This document shows positions 28,431-28,548 of a DNA stretch of 28,548 bases, piece by piece; positions within the stretch are counted from its first letter, which is position 1; each line of letters starts with the position of its first letter. Made by a program: the position numbers and the translations under genes. The DNA lies in IMG/VR virus record IMGVR_UViG_3300013101_000064, positions 1 to 28,548 of that record, one strand, 5' to 3'. This DNA is from a virus. Under the pieces are notes generated by a model. That model was not told where the DNA came from. It ran no database searches and saw nothing but the letters and a program-made list of their open reading frames with translations.

Positions 28431-28548
28431 GGCGTTGGCGGGGAGGGTGATGCGGCAAGGCACTTCATTCGGAATGAAGCGGTACCAGTCTCCGTTATCT
28501 GCTCGACCGACACACGGCCCCCTAGATAGCAAGGCGGATAGGTTGTCC
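28386..28548 (-). CDS. Third tandem zinc-finger-like copy, truncated by the window edge
   Basis: An open frame enters from the right edge and stops at the TGA at 28388-28386. The last part (CRITLPANARPGMFALQVEKV, PE) matches the C-terminus of both downstream copies almost exactly, and its stop overlaps the next ATG. The N-terminal, probably Cys-rich part lies outside the window. It shows that the duplication comprises at least three members. Confidence 0.7.
   Translation of the reverse strand, partial: DNLSALLSRGPCVGRADNGDWYRFIPNEVPCRITLPANARPGMFALQVEKVPE

Noticed and set aside
1-28548. CRISPR arrays, tRNA genes, integrase or attachment sites, insertion sequences
   Set aside because: No spaced palindromic repeats, cloverleaf-like sequences, recombinase motifs or transposon ends were recognised on reading both strands by eye.

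Overview
The window is a stretch of a tailed double-stranded DNA phage (or prophage) genome. Every gene I can support lies on the minus strand, so it reads from right to left as a nearly continuous late operon with many 1-4 nt stop/start overlaps. The order terminase - portal - MuF/protease - capsid - tail tube - connectors - frameshifted tail chaperones - tape measure - minor tail proteins - fibre, together with a long tape measure and no sheath gene, indicates a siphovirus. The high G+C content, GTG starts and the style of the terminase, protease and tail-tube proteins suggest a high-G+C Gram-positive (actinobacterial) host. That host assignment is inference. No integrase, lysis, replication, tRNA or CRISPR feature was seen.

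Layout, right to left. (1) 28548-26985: three tandem copies (the rightmost cut by the window edge) of a CxxC-rich zinc-finger-like protein, a 52-aa protein and a small two-helix membrane protein. (2) 26776-24045: packaging block with a 110-aa unknown, a ribbon-helix-helix protein, the terminase small subunit, a 97-aa possible second ribbon-helix-helix protein and the terminase large subunit. (3) 24034-21094: an overlapping cassette between terminase and portal. It holds a conserved phage protein, a GT2 glycosyltransferase with a helical-repeat tail, a SAM methyltransferase, a 71-aa unknown, a PAPS-type sulfotransferase and a DUF1360-like membrane protein. (4) 21082-14385: head block with portal, a 914-aa multidomain MuF/2H-phosphoesterase/protease protein, two tiny paralogous ORFs, and a capsid protein fused to its own scaffold. 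(5) 14306-10011: an unknown virion protein, a tail-tube protein with a PKD domain, three connector or completion proteins, and a pair of tail-assembly chaperone frames overlapping in the -1 frame. (6) 9992-1: tape measure, two minor tail/baseplate proteins, three small virion proteins, and a very long collagen-like tail fibre that leaves the window at its left edge.

The most interesting theme links cassette (3) to the fibre in (6). The fibre has long Gly-Pro-Thr collagen repeats, a kind of sequence known elsewhere to be O-glycosylated on threonine. The same operon carries a glycosyltransferase, a methyltransferase and a sulfotransferase, which together could build a methylated or sulfated glycan on the virion or on the host surface. 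Other notable points are the four-part capsid maturation protein with two protease-like domains, the cysteine-rich structural proteins, the internally duplicated fibre modules, and a small ORF whose in-frame TGA lies just after a well-placed start.
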